Source: Sphingobacteriales bacterium | GTDB taxonomy: Bacteria; Bacteroidota; Bacteroidia; Chitinophagales; Chitinophagaceae | Length of the DNA: 7,929 bases | Direction of reading: 5' to 3' | Assembly (NCBI GenBank): GCA_004294195.1 | Contig: REAQ01000028.1 | Location: 1-7,929 of the forward strand | Shown here: in pieces, positions 6,579-7,929 of the stretch | How positions within the stretch are numbered: position 1 is the first letter of the stretch | How the letters are laid out: each line of letters opens with the position of its first letter | Made by a program: the position numbers and the translations under genes | The notes under the pieces: model-generated | What the model was told of the DNA's origin: nothing | The model's database searches: none | The model's input: only the letters and a program-made list of their open reading frames with translations

Positions 6579-7718
6579 ATGGAGCGCAAACGGATTTTTG
6601 ATTTTACCCAACTGAAAAGAGTATTTCACTACGCGGCTCCTTACAAGAACAGGTTTGTTTTATCCATCGTTTTGGCCATTGTGCTTGCGGTACTTGCGCC
6701 CGTAAGACCCATCCTCATTCAGCATACCATCAACAATATCATTGCCAAAGGACTGGTAAATGCATTGGTCTGGATAACGGTCATCCAGATCGGGATCCTG
6801 ATTGTGGAAACCGTACTCCGGTTTGTTTTTTCATTCATCACTACCTGGCTGGGGCAAACTGTGGTGAAAGACCTGCGGGTGGAGGTTTTCGGGAAGATCA
6901 TCCGGCTGAACCTCAGCCAGTTTGATAAAACGCCTATCGGTACACTTACTACAAGGACCATCAACGATATTGAGTCTATCAACGATATTTTTTCCGAGGG
7001 GCTTATTCCGCTGGTAGCGGATTTTCTTTCGATCATCGCCATTCTCATCGCCATGTTCTGGACCAACTGGCAGTTGACGCTGGTATGTTTGATCCCTTTT
7101 CCGATCCTGATGGTGGCTACTTATTACTTTAAAGAGAGTGTCAATAAAAGTTTTATCCGGGTGCGGAATGCGGTGGCCGCGTTGAATGCATTTGTTCAGG
7201 AACACATTACCGGTATGGCCATCGTCCAATCATTTGCGGTGGAAGACAAAGAAGCTTCAAAGTTCAGGGAGATCAACAAAGAGCACCGTAACGCCAATGT
7301 CAACGCCATTTTCGCTTACTCTGTTTTTTTCCCGATCGTAGAGATCATCCTCGCCACGTCCATGGGATTGTTGGTTTGGTATGCCGGTGTGCAGGATGCT
7401 TTGGTGCAATGGTGGTATGGCCACAATGCAGTGGCGTTTTTTTTAACCACACCCATATTGGGTTTGATGTATTATTTTATGCCTAAGGCCGCTAACCGCC
7501 CGGTATATTCTTATCGTTTATCTATTATACACTTTTGGGCGTTGATATTTATTTATATATGGGCGGGCCCACACCATTTGTTATATACTGCACTGCCCGA
7601 TTGGGCACAAAGCTTAGGAACTGTGTTTTCTATAATGCTAATATTACCCAGCTGGGGTGGCATGTTAAATGGTTTGTTTACTCTGCAATCAAGAGATGTC
7701 TTAAGTTTAATAGTCTGA
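6579..7718 (+). CDS. Type I ABC exporter, N-terminal part only, running in frame into foreign ccoN sequence
   Basis: Residues 1 to about 268 are the membrane domain of an MsbA/lipid-exporter-like half transporter (permease fused to ATPase), normally about 590 residues. Seen are the N-terminal amphipathic stretch [15 protein letters not shown], a first membrane helix (27-43), the family stretch [23 protein letters not shown], the [13 protein letters not shown] segment, further membrane helices, and [21 protein letters not shown]. The frame then changes identity at about residues 268-271 into cbb3 oxidase subunit I and ends at residue 379. The whole ATPase domain is absent: no Walker A, signature LSGGQ or Walker B. 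Ile codons confirm two sources: about one ATA among some 36 Ile codons before the junction, but six of eight after it. The 379-residue product is not a working exporter. ATG 6579 is a good start, just after the palindromic element. A chimera of assembly is most likely, a real rearrangement less so. Confidence 0.8.
   Translation: MERKRIFDFTQLKRVFHYAAPYKNRFVLSIVLAIVLAVLAPVRPILIQHTINNIIAKGLVNALVWITVIQIGILIVETVLRFVFSFITTWLGQTVVKDLRVEVFGKIIRLNLSQFDKTPIGTLTTRTINDIESINDIFSEGLIPLVADFLSIIAILIAMFWTNWQLTLVCLIPFPILMVATYYFKESVNKSFIRVRNAVAALNAFVQEHITGMAIVQSFAVEDKEASKFREINKEHRNANVNAIFAYSVFFPIVEIILATSMGLLVWYAGVQDALVQWWYGHNAVAFFLTTPILGLMYYFMPKAANRPVYSYRLSIIHFWALIFIYIWAGPHHLLYTALPDWAQSLGTVFSIMLILPSWGGMLNGLFTLQSRDVLSLIV
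7383..7688 (+). pseudogene. ccoN: Internal fragment of cbb3-type cytochrome c oxidase subunit I
   Basis: About 100 codons of the haem-copper oxidase catalytic subunit CcoN, in frame with the ABC gene ahead of it. Clear family stretches are [60 protein letters not shown] and [13 protein letters not shown]. The three copper B ligands are present: His282 in YGHN, and His332-His333 in GPHH (numbered in the merged frame). The Tyr that cross-links to the first of these (Tyr326 in YIWAGPHH) is also there. The spacing His282 to His332 is 50, as in the Pseudomonas stutzeri enzyme (207 to 257). The haem ligands, which lie before and after this piece, are missing. After FTL the expected RGAWDK-type continuation is absent and the frame soon stops. 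Heavy use of ATA and TTA codons sets it apart from the upstream genes. It is neither a full gene nor functional alone. Confidence 0.9.
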
Positions 7719-7742
7719 TATCGAAGATTTTCTTAGGAGAAA

Positions 7743-7929
7743 TTAATAGTTTAAGTTCTTTATGAAAAGTTTTTCATAAGTCTGAACTGTTGAAATCCTC
7801 TTCCTAATTTCTACGTATTCAGCAACTTTTAAAATCTCATTTGTATCACTAATAGCCAACGCATTTAAAAGATTGAAAAGAACGGTTGAGATGGAAACGA
7901 TGAACAAAATAAAAAGTGTTCCAACATTA
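7743..7929 (-). CDS. 3' end of an unidentified membrane-protein gene, cut by the window edge
   Basis: On the minus strand an open frame enters from beyond base 7929 and ends at TAA (7743-7745), giving 61 visible residues. A hydrophobic helix (LFILFIVSISTVLFNLLNAL) is followed by a charged tail (KVAEYVEIRKRISTV and then YEKLFIKNLNY at the end). This looks like a protein with one C-terminal membrane segment and a cytoplasmic tail, but no family is recognised. Support is the length of open frame in very AT-rich DNA and a protein-like mix of residues. The base composition is much lower in GC than positions 1-7380, so it may not come from the same genome. The 54 bases between the ccoN fragment and this gene (7689-7742) hold nothing I recognise. 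Confidence 0.5.
   Translation of the reverse strand, partial: NVGTLFILFIVSISTVLFNLLNALAISDTNEILKVAEYVEIRKRISTVQTYEKLFIKNLNY

Noticed and set aside
6579..7718. A novel fused protein joining an ABC exporter to an oxidase catalytic subunit
   Set aside because: The exporter lacks its ATPase domain, the CcoN piece lacks its haem ligands and ends abruptly, and codon use changes at the join. A chimera or rearrangement explains it better than a functional fusion.
7761..7778. Inverted repeat TATGAAAA/TTTTCATA as a terminator
   Set aside because: The two-base spacer is too short for a hairpin loop, the stem is nearly all A-T, and it lies within the minus-strand reading frame.

Overview
The window reads as Bacteroidota DNA, probably near Chitinophagaceae (family-level placement is inference). 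The signs are a DUF5690 gene, a promoter of the Bacteroidota type (TTG, 19 bases, TAnnTTTG), starts without clear Shine-Dalgarno sequences, and the style of the two-component pair. The last ~540 bases do not fit the rest and look joined on from other DNA.

Layout. (1) Positions 2-2280, plus strand: the 3' part of a DUF5690 membrane protein gene overlaps by 4 bases a gene for a TIGR03364-type FAD-dependent oxidoreductase. This pair is known from phosphonate-use gene clusters. A strong hairpin with a T-run (2392-2421) ends this unit. (2) Positions 2422-4186, minus strand: an OmpR/PhoB-type response regulator followed by its sensor histidine kinase, driven by a clear promoter at 4203-4232 that also fixes the regulator's start codon. 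(3) Positions 4339-6537, plus strand, divergent from the regulator: a large exported protein. Its N-terminal ~500 residues match nothing I know, but its C-terminal ~190 residues look like a caspase-like (clan CD) cysteine peptidase, with a His motif, then a strand ending in Gly-Ser-Cys-Gly. (4) Position 6579 onward: the start of a type I ABC exporter gene. After about 268 codons the reading frame passes without a break into an internal piece of ccoN (cbb3 oxidase subunit I), which itself stops after about 100 codons. AT-rich sequence follows, holding the end of an unrelated membrane-protein gene on the minus strand.

Two palindromic AT-rich elements sharing an exact 18-base core sit between tandem genes: regulator/kinase and exported protein/ABC exporter.

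How the parts may work together (inference): the DUF5690 protein could import an organophosphonate or related compound for the oxidoreductase. The two-component system may control the divergent exported protein, the nearby genes, or neither. The ABC/ccoN fusion should not be read as a real protein. Codon use switches sharply at the junction, so an assembly chimera is the first explanation and a genomic rearrangement the second.
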